From Haloactinospora alba (GTDB lineage Bacteria; Actinomycetota; Actinomycetes; Streptosporangiales; Streptosporangiaceae), in contig NZ_VFQC01000003.1 of the NCBI RefSeq assembly GCF_006717075.1, positions 310,001-374,000 on the forward strand: a stretch of DNA of 64,000 bases, read 5' to 3'. A program made the position numbers and the translations under genes. Of this stretch, positions 16,157 to 26,300 are shown in pieces. A model generated the notes under the pieces. That model was given only the letters and a program-made list of their open reading frames with translations. It was not told the DNA's origin and did not search any database. Within the stretch, counting starts at the first letter, position 1, and the number at the start of each line of letters is the position of its first letter.

Positions 16157-17068
16157 GTGACGATGGCATACGGATGGGTATTCTGGGCGAGCCTGCTCGC
16201 GAGCGTGGCGATGCTGGCAACGGCGCTCTTCGCCCACCCCGCGCTGCCCTCGGCTGTCACCTGGCACCAGAGTCCCGTCGCGGAAACCGTCTGGCTCCCC
16301 GCGGCGGTGGGCATGGTGCTGGCGTGGCTGACCACCCGAGCGCGGCAGCGCCGGGACCTGGAGCGCCGATGTCAGGACGCGTTGGCCGGCCACCCGGTGG
16401 GGTCCGAGCTCCGCTGGCTGCTGTTCTTCCTGGCGTGCTTCGCCATCGGAACCGTCGGCCTGTCCCTGCTGTTCGGCCAGGTGGTACCGGACGCCCCCTA
16501 CGTGCCCACGGTGCGGGTCGTCTTCCTGTTCGTCCTGCCCGTGGTGTTCGTGGACCAGGCCGGTTTCACCCTCACCGGGGAGGGGACGGCCATGCCCGCC
16601 CTTGCCATGGGCGTGACCGAGCCATGGCGCTGGTTTGGCCTGCTTCCCACCCTGGTCACGATCGCGCTGGTGGCTCTTCCGCTGCGCGCCACACCGTTAC
16701 CCTCCCCGGACCTGGCCCTGCTCGGGGCGCTGGTGGCGTTCGTCGCGATCAGCATCCCCGAGGAGATCTTCTTCCGCGGCATGCTGCAGAGCAGGCTGGA
16801 ACAGCTCGTCGGCCGGTGGAGCGGCATCGTGCTGACCTCGCTGCTGTTCGCCGCCACCTACGCCGTGACCGACGGGCGCAACGAACTCGCCCCGCTCACC
16901 GGCGAGGGCCTGGTCACCGACGCCGTGGCGGCCCTGCTGACCTACGGCCCGCTCGGTCTGCTCTACGGCTACGTGTGGGTGTGCTACCGCAACATCTGGT
17001 TGAACGTCCTCCTGCGCGGAGGGATGCTCACCCTGGTCCTCGCCCCCGCGCTGCGCCTGTTCGAATGA
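16157..17068 (+). CDS. CPBP-family membrane protein lacking catalytic histidines
   Basis: GTG at 16157 (or ATG at 16163) gives about 300 aa with 7-8 hydrophobic segments. The Abi/CPBP motif 1 is present (IPEEIFFRGMLQSRL, E-E-x3-R, near residue 200). CPBP proteases normally have FxxxH in motif 2 and an H-x3-N/B in motif 3. Here motif 2 reads FAATY and the last helix reads NVLLRGGML, so neither histidine is in place. It may be a non-proteolytic family member. It is translationally coupled (ATGA) to a possible long start of the next gene. Its function is unknown. Confidence 0.68.
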   Translation: MTMAYGWVFWASLLASVAMLATALFAHPALPSAVTWHQSPVAETVWLPAAVGMVLAWLTTRARQRRDLERRCQDALAGHPVGSELRWLLFFLACFAIGTVGLSLLFGQVVPDAPYVPTVRVVFLFVLPVVFVDQAGFTLTGEGTAMPALAMGVTEPWRWFGLLPTLVTIALVALPLRATPLPSPDLALLGALVAFVAISIPEEIFFRGMLQSRLEQLVGRWSGIVLTSLLFAATYAVTDGRNELAPLTGEGLVTDAVAALLTYGPLGLLYGYVWVCYRNIWLNVLLRGGMLTLVLAPALRLFE

Positions 17069-17259
17069 GTACCGCGGATCCAAGAGACCGGGCCCTCTGC
17101 CCGCAGTCGGCACCACGTAACCTGGACGGTGCACCCGAGGCACCGGGCCGCGTCAGCGGCCTCCCAGGCCCGTCCGAGCCGGCGGTGCGCGAGACCGCAG
17201 CCCGCTGGGCGGCGGAACACGCCACCCGCCGCGCGCGCACCGACAGTTGCGAAACGCCG

Positions 17260-18228
17260 ATGGCTGAACACACGAGCGCGGGGCCGGTTCCCCCCGGCAC
17301 ACACCGGGGCGCCGCGCCGAGCGGCCCCCCGGAACCCATCCGGGCGGCCGGCGCCGTGCTGTGCCGCGAGGGGCGCGGCACCCGCGAGGTCGCGCTGGTG
17401 CACCAGCCCCGCCACGGCGGTTGGACCCTGCCCAGTGCCCGGCTGGACCACGGGGAGCACCCGCTGACCGTCGCGCTGCGCGACGTGCGCGAGGAGACCG
17501 GCGTACGGCCGGTACTGGGCCGCCGTCTGCTGTCCCGGTGCTACCTCAGCGGCGGGTGGCCCAAGCGGGTGGAGTGGTGGGCGGCCACACCGGACACCGG
17601 ACCGTCCCTCTCCCCGGGCGGGGAGGCCGACCAGGCCGCCTGGTTCCCGCTGGCGGAGGCGCGCCAGCGCGTCAGCTACCGCCACGACGCCCACGTGCTG
17701 GACGACATCGACACCACACCGCCCGACACCTACCCGGTGATCCTGCTGCACAACGCAAGCTCGCACGACAGCGAGTGGAACGGCGACGAGCTGCTGCGTC
17801 CGCTGGACGAGGCCGGCCGCGCCGACGCCCACGCGCTGGCGGGCATCCTGGCCGCGTTCGGCACCCCGCGCGTGGTCAGCTCGGCGGCCGCCCGCTGCGC
17901 CGAGACCGTGTCCCCCTACGCCAGGGAGCACGGGGTGCGGGTCCGCACCGACCGCGCCCTCACCCGCCACAGCCGTCCCGGCGACAGCGAACCGGTCTCC
18001 TCCGAGCAGGCCCGCGCAGCGTTCGCGCGCCTGCTCGCCGACGGCCTGCCGACCCTGGTGTGCACCCACGGTGAGCTGGTCCAGGACCTGATGCGGGAAG
18101 CCCTCACCCGGCTGGGAGCCCCCATATCGCAGCGGCTGGGGCTGCGACCCGGCGAGTTCTGGGTCCTGCACGTCGCGGCGGCGGACCGTACACTGGCGGC
18201 CGTCGAACGGCACGCGGCGGCTGGATGA
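17260..18228 (+). CDS. NUDIX hydrolase fused to a degenerate histidine-phosphatase domain (MutT1-like)
   Basis: ATG at 17260 gives 322 aa, close to the ~317 aa of mycobacterial MutT1. An in-frame ATG at 17065, overlapping the CPBP stop, would add 65 low-complexity residues. The NUDIX box is LDHGEHPLTVALRDVREETG, near residue 70, with REEGT-type spacing intact. The second half aligns with histidine phosphatases (RPLDEAGRADAHALAGILAA, SSAAARCAETVSPYA, VCTHGELV). The catalytic RHG-type motif is replaced by ILLHNASS, so the nucleophilic His appears to be Asn. The NUDIX half should still hydrolyse nucleotide or Ap(n)A-type pyrophosphates. The phosphatase half is probably inactive. Confidence 0.75.
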   Translation: MAEHTSAGPVPPGTHRGAAPSGPPEPIRAAGAVLCREGRGTREVALVHQPRHGGWTLPSARLDHGEHPLTVALRDVREETGVRPVLGRRLLSRCYLSGGWPKRVEWWAATPDTGPSLSPGGEADQAAWFPLAEARQRVSYRHDAHVLDDIDTTPPDTYPVILLHNASSHDSEWNGDELLRPLDEAGRADAHALAGILAAFGTPRVVSSAAARCAETVSPYAREHGVRVRTDRALTRHSRPGDSEPVSSEQARAAFARLLADGLPTLVCTHGELVQDLMREALTRLGAPISQRLGLRPGEFWVLHVAAADRTLAAVERHAAAG

Positions 18229-18241
18229 GAGGATCACCCAC

Positions 18242-18682
18242 ATGGCACAGCACCGCGTTTCCCGCAGCGTCGTGGTCGACGCTCCCGCCGAGCGGATCTT
18301 CGACATCCTCGCCGATCCCCGCCGCCACTCCGAGTTCGACGGCTCGGGCACCGTGCGCGAGGCGGTCCGCGGCCCCGAACGGCTTACCCTGGGCTCCCGG
18401 TTCGGCATGGGGATGCGCATGGGCGGTCTCGACTACCGCACCGGCAACCAGGTTGTGGAGTTCAGCGAGAACCGGAGACTGGCGTGGCGGCACGGCGCGT
18501 GGCACCGCTGGCGGTGGACGCTGGAACCGTTGGAGGACGGGACGACCCGGGTGACCGAGACGTTCGACTACTCCCGGTTCGGGACGTGGTTCTACATCCT
18601 GGTGGGCTTCCCCCAGCGCAACGCGCTCGGTATCGAGCGCACCCTGCCGCGGCTGAAGCGCCTCGCGGAACAGGACGGCTGA
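18242..18682 (+). CDS. SRPBCC (START/polyketide-cyclase-like) family protein
   Basis: This 146-aa protein starts MAQHRVSRSVVVDAPAERIF, the usual first strand and helix of the SRPBCC fold, followed by ILADPRRHSEFDGSGTV. The C-terminal helix ends RTLPRLKRLAEQDG. Such proteins bind hydrophobic ligands in a deep pocket, and some are cyclases or dehydratases. Without active residues that I recognise the function stays open. It follows the NUDIX gene by 13 bases and probably shares its transcript. Confidence 0.8.
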   Translation: MAQHRVSRSVVVDAPAERIFDILADPRRHSEFDGSGTVREAVRGPERLTLGSRFGMGMRMGGLDYRTGNQVVEFSENRRLAWRHGAWHRWRWTLEPLEDGTTRVTETFDYSRFGTWFYILVGFPQRNALGIERTLPRLKRLAEQDG

Positions 18683-18794
18683 CTTCCCTCCGGCGGGCGC
18701 TGCCCGTCGCGGGCGGCGCGTCCGGTGCCGCCTCGGCATGGCCCGGGGCCGGGGCGGAGCGGAGCACCCGCCGGTCCGCGGGCGGCGCGTCCGC

Positions 18795-19445
18795 TCAACG
18801 CGTGGCGTCCAGGAACCGCAGCACCGCCGCGACCCGGCGGTCGGTGCTGTCGTCGGGGTCGAGGTCCAGCTTCGCGAAGATGCTGCGGATGTGTTTCTGC
18901 ACCGCCCCCTCGCTGACCACGAGCCGGGCGGAGATCGCCGCGTTTCCGAGCCCCTCGGCCATCAGCGCCAGCACGTCCCGTTCCCGCGCGGACAGCCGGT
19001 CCAGCGGGTCCGACCGCCGGGTCCGGGCGAAGAGCTGGTTGACGACGTGCGGGTCGATGTGGGTCTGCCCCCCGGCGACCTGGCGCAGTGTCTCCACGAA
19101 CGACTCCACCCGCCCGACCCGCTCCTTGAGCAGGTAGCCGACACCGTCGGAGCCCGTCTCCAACAGTTCGGTGGCGAACGTCTCCTCGACGTAGGCGGAC
19201 AGGACCAGCACCGGAAGCTCGGGGTAGCGCTGCCGCGCCCGGATCGCGGCGCGGATGCCCTCGTCCCGGAAGGCGGGCGGCATGCGGACGTCGATCACCG
19301 CTATGTCGGGCCGCTGGTGGTCGAGCTCGGCCGACAGCGCCTCGGCGTCGGCCACGGCCGCGAGCACGGTGAACCCCTCCGCCCGCAGGAGCGAGGCCAC
19401 GCCCTCGCGCAGCAGCGTGTCATCGTCGGCGATCACTACTCGCAT
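18795..19445 (-). CDS. NarL/LuxR-type response regulator
   Basis: ATG at 19445 gives 216 aa. The receiver domain has acidic residues ADDD (7-9) and phospho-acceptor D52 (in VIDVRMPP). The LuxR-type HTH is LSARERDVLALMAEGLGNAA, with the recognition helix SEGAVQKHIRSIF, near residues 150-200. Its start overlaps the end of the histidine kinase gene by 10 bases, so the pair is co-translated. Targets are not visible. Confidence 0.9.
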   Translation of the reverse strand: MRVVIADDDTLLREGVASLLRAEGFTVLAAVADAEALSAELDHQRPDIAVIDVRMPPAFRDEGIRAAIRARQRYPELPVLVLSAYVEETFATELLETGSDGVGYLLKERVGRVESFVETLRQVAGGQTHIDPHVVNQLFARTRRSDPLDRLSARERDVLALMAEGLGNAAISARLVVSEGAVQKHIRSIFAKLDLDPDDSTDRRVAAVLRFLDATR

Positions 19446-20695
19446 GGGAGCTCCACGTGCACGGTGGTCGAACCGGTGTCGGGACTGGTGACCTCCACCG
19501 TCCCATCGTGTGCCCGCGCGCGCTGCCGTATACCCCGCAGCCCGGTCCCCTCGTCCTCGCGGGCTCCGCCGCGCCCGTCGTCCACGACGCGCACCACGAG
19601 CCGCCCGTCGCGTTTGCCCGCCCACACCTCGGCGCGGGTGGCACCGCTGTGTTGGGTGACGTTGCTGAGGGCCTCGGCGACGGCGAAGTAGGCGGCCGCC
19701 TCCACGGACACCGGGCAGGGCGCCAGCTGGGTGGTGTCGACCTGGCAGGGCAGCGGGCAGTCCGCCGCCAGCCCGGAGAGGGCGTCGGCGAGCCCGTGGT
19801 CGAGGGCGGGCGGCAGGATGGCGCGGCTCAACCCGCGCAGTTCCGACAGCGCGGTCTCGGCCGACTCCTGCGCCTGCTCCAGCGCGGACTCGGCGGCGGC
19901 GCGGTCGCGGTCGAGCGCGCGACGCGCCGATCCCAGCAGCACCGCCACCGTGACCAGCCGGCTCTGCGCGCCGTCGTGCAGGCTGCGTTCGATCCTGCGC
20001 AGCTCGCGGGTGTGCGCGTCGAGCGCGGCGGCCCGGCTGGCGGTGAGCTCCGTGATGCGGTCGACGAGTTCCGCACCGGGGGGAGGCCCCAGCAGCGCCC
20101 GGCCGGGGTAGGCCTGCAGCCGGGCCATACCCGGCCCCAGGCCGATGACGATGGCGCACCACCCCACCCCCATGAGGGCGACCAGCGCGGCGGTGGGCCA
20201 GTCGCCCGCGGGCAGGCCGAGCGCGGAACCGGCCGCTCCGTCCGGCAGGAACGTCCACCACACCGGGAACGTGGTGTCGCGCACCGCGACGACGGGAAGG
20301 AGCACCCCGAGCAGCCCCAGCGCCAGCCCGGCGGAGGCGTGCAGGCACGCCCAGCCGACGTCACGGACGAACGTCGCCGCGCGCAGTTCGGTGAGCGCGC
20401 TTCGCCACCCCCGGACCGGGGAGGCGTAGGGGGTCAGGACCTCGGGGCCCATGCGGGACAGGCGGGCGCGCTCCCGGTCGGCGGTCGCGCGCAGACCCCG
20501 CAGCGCGGGGGCGAGCAGCGCCAGGCCGACACCGGTCAGGCACGCCAACCCCGCTGCGAGCAGGGAGGTGAGGGAGAGCAGTGCCAGGAACGCCGTCGTG
20601 AGACCGCCCGCCAGCTGTTCCACCGACGCCAGCGAGCCGCGCACACTGTCGGCGGGTCGGACGGGCGCGGTCCCGTCGTTCGTGCTGTCCGTCAA
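19436..20695 (-). CDS. Sensor histidine kinase (NarL-partner type)
   Basis: This 419-aa protein has about four to five membrane segments in residues 30-190 (sensor-domain family with RLSRMGPEVLTPYASPVRGW). A HisKA_3 dimerisation region carries H240 in RRIERSLHDGAQSRLVTVAV. A HATPase domain has the N-box AEALSNVTQHSGA and the G-box DDGRGG...GTGLRGIRQR. It sits in the membrane and passes phosphate to the response regulator encoded after it. The signal is unknown. Its promoter faces the small membrane protein at 20884. Confidence 0.9.
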   Translation of the reverse strand: MTDSTNDGTAPVRPADSVRGSLASVEQLAGGLTTAFLALLSLTSLLAAGLACLTGVGLALLAPALRGLRATADRERARLSRMGPEVLTPYASPVRGWRSALTELRAATFVRDVGWACLHASAGLALGLLGVLLPVVAVRDTTFPVWWTFLPDGAAGSALGLPAGDWPTAALVALMGVGWCAIVIGLGPGMARLQAYPGRALLGPPPGAELVDRITELTASRAAALDAHTRELRRIERSLHDGAQSRLVTVAVLLGSARRALDRDRAAAESALEQAQESAETALSELRGLSRAILPPALDHGLADALSGLAADCPLPCQVDTTQLAPCPVSVEAAAYFAVAEALSNVTQHSGATRAEVWAGKRDGRLVVRVVDDGRGGAREDEGTGLRGIRQRARAHDGTVEVTSPDTGSTTVHVELPCE

Positions 20696-20883
20696 ACCGT
20701 TCCCTCCCGCTGCGGGTGGTCACCGCGGCTGCCGCCCGCCGACGGTAGCCCCTGAGGTAAGGGAGGGGTGGTGCCAGCGCCACCCCGGCCGGGGTGCGTG
20801 CGGGATCGTCGGCCGGCCCCGCCGGGGCGTAAGGTCCAACCGTCCGTGTTCGACTGTCCGACCGTGCCGCAACAGGAGTGAGA

Positions 20884-21126
20884 ATGAGTGACCCGTACCG
20901 CCTGACTGAGGAGGGACGTCCTTCCCCGAGCTCGCGAGGTACGGTTCGCGGCTCCTCCGGTGCCGGTCTGCGTGTCGTGTTGTGGACACTGTTGGTCATC
21001 TCGGTGGCGGGGAACTCGGTGACCTCGCTCGGCGGGATGAACATGTGGGTGAGCGCGACGTTCGGTGTGGTGACGGTCGCGTGCATCGTCGCGTTGGTGG
21101 TTCATCACGTGCGGACGCGCCGGTAG
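20884..21126 (+). CDS. Small membrane protein
   Basis: This 80-aa protein starts MSDPYRLTEEGRPSPSSRGT, a polar N-terminus, followed by two hydrophobic helices (VVLWTLLVISVAGNSVTSLG and FGVVTVACIVALVVHHV). It ends in a basic VRTRR, consistent with a cytosolic C-terminus. It is divergent from the histidine kinase and could be an accessory or target of that system. It belongs to no family that I recognise. Confidence 0.65.
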   Translation: MSDPYRLTEEGRPSPSSRGTVRGSSGAGLRVVLWTLLVISVAGNSVTSLGGMNMWVSATFGVVTVACIVALVVHHVRTRR

Positions 21127-21920
21127 GGCCGGGTGGTTGTCCCCGGCGGGTCCGCACGTCGCTGTTCCTCGAGGTGTGGTGGGAACACGTCCGGAGCATG
21201 CGTTTCCGTTTTTTTCGCATAATGCCGGACACAGCGGTGGTGCGGCGTTAGGCTGTGCGTGGCGCCGCGCCACCGTCACCATTGTTCGGCAACTTTTCGT
21301 GTCGCGCCCTGTGTGCCGCATGATAATTGCTGGGAGTGCGAATGTTTCCGGAGGCACAATCGTTCGTTTCGTTTCTGAGTCATTCCTCAGGCGAATGTGA
21401 AGCGCATGAGGGCCGTTAGCGGAAAACCCGGCTACGCCGAGTGACTCGAATGATGTGCACAATAACCACGCTTCTTATTCTACTCGCCGGTAGCCGCATT
21501 CTCGCTGGCCACTCCGCTCCGCCGGAAAGCCGCATGTTTTTCGGGTTTCCCGGCGTGTGGCGCACGACACATGAACCCACCGGTAATATACGATTCTCGC
21601 GATCCGTAGTCTTTCGCTCGCTTTGAGCTACCGCATGGTTTTCGCATCTTCCCTGTGGCCTGCGGTTACGTGCTTTCTTGCGCTGTGGTGGCGGCACAAT
21701 AGCGGACGCTGGCCCCGCCTGGATCCGGTCTCATGATACCGGATTGTACGCCCTTTCTCAGGAACTTTCGGTGTATTCCGCAACTTGGTTGCATTTTCCG
21801 ATCCTATGGGCGACCCTTCCGAGGTATAGACAGCCATACCTTGTGTCCTATATCGGGACATACCCCTGTTTCGGGTACCGCTCCCGAGTGCATGGATGCG
21901 GCCTCCTGGAAGGAGAAAGC
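21127..21920. other. 794-bp AT-richer intergenic region upstream of the NRPS cluster
   Basis: I find no convincing gene here. Base composition is visibly less GC-rich than in the flanks. A small dyad CTGAG-N6-CTCAG lies at 21375-21390, and an AGGAG ribosome site precedes the ATG at 21921. The region probably holds the promoter and regulator sites of the peptide cluster. Confidence 0.5.
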
Positions 21921-23276
21921 ATGGAGGCGAGTGATCTGTGTCTCATGCTGGGGGACCTGGCGGAGCGCCACCACGTTCCAGGTGCCCAGCTTTCCGTTTA
22001 TCACCAGGGAAGAACGTTCGATCTGACCCACGGTGTCGAACGTTCGGGAGAAGGCGGCCGTGTGTCCACGGAATCGCACTTCGCGTTCGGTTCCGTGGCG
22101 AAGATATTCACCGCCGCTCTGGTTATGCAGCTGGTGGAGGACGGGGACTGCGACCTCGACGCTCCCCTCTCCGGCCACCTGCGCGGCCAGATCCCCGAAC
22201 GGCACCCCCTCGCCGGCGCCACCCCGCGGCAGCTGCTCAGCCACACGGCGGGCCTGCCCTCCGACCACGAGGGGGAGCAACTGCGCTCCTCCTCGATGCG
22301 GCGCTACCTGAACTCCGTGCTGCGCGCGCGGATGCTGGACGCCCCCGGAACCGCGTTCTCCTACGCCAACACCGGCTACGCCGTCGCCGCCTACCTCGTC
22401 GAGGCCCTGACCGGGCAGAGCTGGTGGGACACCATGGAGGACTACCTCCTGCGGCCCGCCGGACTGGACGTGTCCTTCCTCCGCGACGCCCGCTGGCCCT
22501 CGGCCCGCAATCCCGCCGTCAGCGGGCACGCCGTCGAGAAGCGCACCGGCCACGCCGAACCCGTCGACTTCTACGTCGAGTCCACCATGGTCGCCGCCGG
22601 AGGGCTGGCCGGAAGCGCCCGCGACCTCGTGCGGTTCGCCCGCGCGTTCCTCGCCCCCCAGCACGCCGACCCCGACACCGGCATCGCCGACCCCGCCGTG
22701 CTGCGCGAGATGGGCACCAGCGTCGACGCCGCCGCCCCCTTCGGCCTGGCCGACGGCTGGGGCGCCGGCTGGGGCCTGTTCCACTCCCGCGAGACCACGT
22801 GGTGGGGACACGACGGGACACTGGACGGCGGCACCTGCAACGTCCGGCTGAGCCCCGACGGCGGCAGCGCCGTCGCCCTCACCACCAACGCCACCACCGG
22901 TCTGCTGCTCTGGGAGGACCTGGTCACCGAGCTGGACCGGCGCGGTCTGGACGTCGGCCACTACCGCCAACCCAGCGTGTCCCCGGCCCTCGTGGCCCCC
23001 GCCGACGAACTCGCCGGGGAGTACGCCAACGGCGACCTGACGGTGCGGATCGACCATCGCCCCGGCGGCGGCCTGACCTTCACCGCGTCCAACGGGTTCA
23101 CCGGCGACCTCACCGCCGGAAGCGACCTGACGTGCACGGTGGAAGCCACCGGTCGGGACCAGGTGGCCTTCGCCGGCCGTTTCCTGCGCGATCCGGAGTC
23201 CCGGGCGATCTCCTCGCTGCAGTACAACGGCCGGACCCTGCGCCGCGTCTCCCACGCCCTGCTGAAGGCGGCCTGA
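21921..23276 (+). CDS. Penicillin-binding-protein-type thioesterase (SurE-like peptide cyclase)
   Basis: This 451-aa protein begins [20 protein letters not shown]. It is a serine hydrolase of the beta-lactamase/PBP fold: S58-V-A-K61 (SxxK), Y148-A-N150 (YxN) and H297-D-G (third motif), with a C-terminal lipocalin-like region from about residue 350. Length and motif spacing match the stand-alone PBP-type thioesterases such as SurE of the surugamide pathway. Those take a linear peptide with a D residue at its C-terminus from the last carrier protein and close it head to tail. The gene is 75 bases before an NRPS pair that has no thioesterase domain and ends in an epimerase, which supports this role. 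A simple D-peptidase or beta-lactamase is the alternative. Confidence 0.88.
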   Translation: MEASDLCLMLGDLAERHHVPGAQLSVYHQGRTFDLTHGVERSGEGGRVSTESHFAFGSVAKIFTAALVMQLVEDGDCDLDAPLSGHLRGQIPERHPLAGATPRQLLSHTAGLPSDHEGEQLRSSSMRRYLNSVLRARMLDAPGTAFSYANTGYAVAAYLVEALTGQSWWDTMEDYLLRPAGLDVSFLRDARWPSARNPAVSGHAVEKRTGHAEPVDFYVESTMVAAGGLAGSARDLVRFARAFLAPQHADPDTGIADPAVLREMGTSVDAAAPFGLADGWGAGWGLFHSRETTWWGHDGTLDGGTCNVRLSPDGGSAVALTTNATTGLLLWEDLVTELDRRGLDVGHYRQPSVSPALVAPADELAGEYANGDLTVRIDHRPGGGLTFTASNGFTGDLTAGSDLTCTVEATGRDQVAFAGRFLRDPESRAISSLQYNGRTLRRVSHALLKAA

Positions 23277-23350
23277 CCCCACACACCCGGAGGTACCCCC
23301 GCGCCTCCGTCCCGCGGCCGCCCGGACCCCCACTCTCCTCGGAGCTGACG

Positions 23351-26300
23351 ATGCCTTCTGCCCACCACCAGCAACGCGCCACCGCCGGAACACCCCGCGT
23401 CGGCTCCGACCCGGGAACCGTCGTCGCACTCTTCCTCCGGCAGGCGGAGGCCAGCCCGGACACGGCCGCGGTGACGGGACCGGGCGGGGAACTGACCTAC
23501 GCCGAGCTGGAGGACCGCTCCGCCCGCCTCGCCGGTCGGCTGCGGGACAACGGGGTGGGGCCGGAGTCGCAGGTGGCCCTGCTCCTGGAGCGCGGCGCCC
23601 ACACCGTCGTGGCGATGCTGGCGGTGCTGCGCGCCGGCGGCGCCTACGTCCCCGTGCACGACGCGTTCCCACCCGAGCGGGTGCGCGCCCTGCTGGAGGA
23701 GACCGGCGCCGCCTGCGTCCTGACCGACCCGGCCTCCTCGCCCCGGCTGCCCGACCAGTGCCCCGCCCCCGTCCTGGATACCGGCACCGTCCACCAGCAG
23801 GCACCCGCTCATACCCCGCGGGCGGCGGACGCGGCGCTGCCGGGGCAGCTGGCCTACACCATGTTCACCTCCGGCTCCACCGGCCGGCCCAAAGGGGTGG
23901 CGGTGACCCACCGCGACGTGGTTCAGCTGGCCGCCGACCACCGGTGGTCGGCCCACGAGCGGGTGCTGTTCCACTCCTCGCACGCGTTCGACGCCGCCAC
24001 CTACGAGGTGTGGGTGCCGCTGCTCAACGGCGGCACCGTCGTCGTCGCCCCGCCCGGACGCCTGGACACCGCCGGGCTGCGGCGGCTGGTGCGCGAGCAC
24101 CACCCCCACGCCGCGTTCGTCACCGCCTCCCTGTTCACTCTGTTCGCCGGTGAGGGCCCCGCCTGCTTCTCCGGGATGCGCGAGGTCACCACCGGTGGGG
24201 AGGCCGCCAACATCCCCGCCGTGCGCAGGGTGCGGGACGCCTGCCCGGGACTGGTGGTCGCCAACGGCTACGGCCCCACCGAAACCACCACGTTCGCCAC
24301 CCACCACCGGTTCCGCGCCGACCTCGCCGACGGCGACCCCGCCCCCATCGGCACGGGACTGGACGGGGCGCGGCTGCGTGTCCTCGACAGCGGGATGCGG
24401 CCGGTCCCCAGCGGCGGGACGGGAGAACTGTACGTGGGCGGGCCCGGAGTGGCCCGCGGTTATCTGGGTCGTGCGGGGTTGACGGCTGAGCGGTTCGTGG
24501 CTGATCCGTTCGTTTCGGGGGAGCGGATGTATCGCACCGGGGATCTGGTGCGGTGGGGCGCGGACGGGGAGTTGGAGTTCGTGGGTCGGTCGGATTCCCA
24601 GGTGAAGATCCGGGGGTTCCGGATCGAACCCGGTGAGGTCGAGGCCGCGCTCGCCGCCCTGCCCGGGGTGGGTGACGCCGCCGTCACCGTGCGCCCCGCC
24701 CCCTCGGGCGTGCGGCGCCTGCTCGGCTACGTCACCGCCGACCCCGGCGCGCCCGATCCCGACCCCGGCGAGCTGCGGGAGGCCCTGACCCAGCGCCTCC
24801 CCGACTACATGGTTCCGGCGGCGGTCACCGTGCTGGGGGCCATGCCGCTGAACGCCAACGGGAAAACCGACCACGCCGCCCTGCCCGACCCGACCGGCCC
24901 CGCCGGGGACACCACCCCGCCGCGCGACGCCACCGAACGGGTCGTCACCGAGGTGTTCGCCGAGGTTCTGGGCACGGACCGGGTCGGAGTGCACGACGAC
25001 TTCTTCGACCTGGGCGGCGACTCCATCGTCGCGCTGCGCGCCCTCTCCCGCATCGCCGAACGGCTCGGTGCGGCCCCGGACCAGCGCACCCTGTTCCGCG
25101 ACCGCACCGCCGCCGCGCTGGCCGCCGCCGGCATGGGTGAGGCGGGCGGCACCATCACACCCGCGGACCGCGGCGGGAGACTCCCGCTGTCGTTCGCGCA
25201 GCGCCGCCTCTGGTTCCTGGACCGCTACGACACTGCCAGCGTGGAGTACTACACCGGAACCGCCCACCGGATGCGCGGCCCGCTGGACACCGGCGCGCTG
25301 GCCCGCGCGCTGGAACGGCTCGCCCTGCGCCACGAGACCCTGCGCACCCGGTTCGCGGAGGTGGACGGGGAACCCGAGCAGCGCGTCGTCGCGCCCCGGG
25401 ACCACACCCTCGCCCTGGAGACCACCGACCTCAGCCACCTGCCCGCCGAACAGCGGGACCGGAAGCTGGACGAGGCCCTGCTCGCCGAGGTGGAGACCCC
25501 GTTCGACCTGGAGAACGGCCCGGTGTTTCGCGCGGGGCTGTTCACCCTCGCGGCCGAGGACCACGTGCTCGTGCTGAGCGTGCACCACATCGCCAGCGAC
25601 GGGTGGTCGCTGCGCGTCCTGGCGCGCGACCTCGGTGAGCTGTACCGCGTCGAGGCGGCGACGGACGGAGCGCGTCCGGACCTGCCCGAGCTGGACATCC
25701 AGTACGCGGACTTCGCCGCCCACGAGCAGCACGCGTGGGATCCCGGGGCCGTCGCGGACCGCGTCGCCTACTGGCGGCGCCAGCTGCACGACGTCCCCCC
25801 GCTGGCGCTGCCCACCGACCACCCCCGGCCCGACACCCGCACCACCGCCGGCGCCGTGCTGACGTTCGACCTCCCCGAGGAGGACACCGCCGCGCTGCGG
25901 GAACTCGGCCGCCAGCGCGGCACCACCCTGTTCGTGACGCTCGCCGCGGCGGTGCAGCTGCTGCTCGCCAACCAGTCCGGCAGCCGCGACGTCGCCCTCG
26001 GCGTCGCCACCGCCGGCCGGTCCCACCGCCAGGTCGAGGACCTCATCGGGTTCTTCGTCAACACCCTGGTGCTGCGGTCGCGCCTGGACGGCGGCGCCAC
26101 GGTGGGGTCGTTCGTCGACGACGTCCGCACCACCGTCCTGGACGCCTTCGACAACGAGCTCCCGTTCGACCGCCTCGTGGACGCCCTGGACGTGGAGCGC
26201 GACCCCTCCCGCACCCCCCTCTTCCAGGCCATGATGGTGCTGCAGAACGCCTCCACCGAGGAGGTGGAGCTGCCCGGTCTGGACACCACCGAGGTGGCGC

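Noticed and set aside
17065-17259. N-terminal extension of the NUDIX protein from the ATGA overlap
   Set aside because: The 65 extra residues are low-complexity and match no domain, and the shorter form fits the known family length. I keep it only as an alternative start.
21441-21626. 61-codon ORF in the region upstream of the NRPS cluster
   Set aside because: Amino-acid composition and codon use are unlike coding DNA here, and no ribosome site precedes it.
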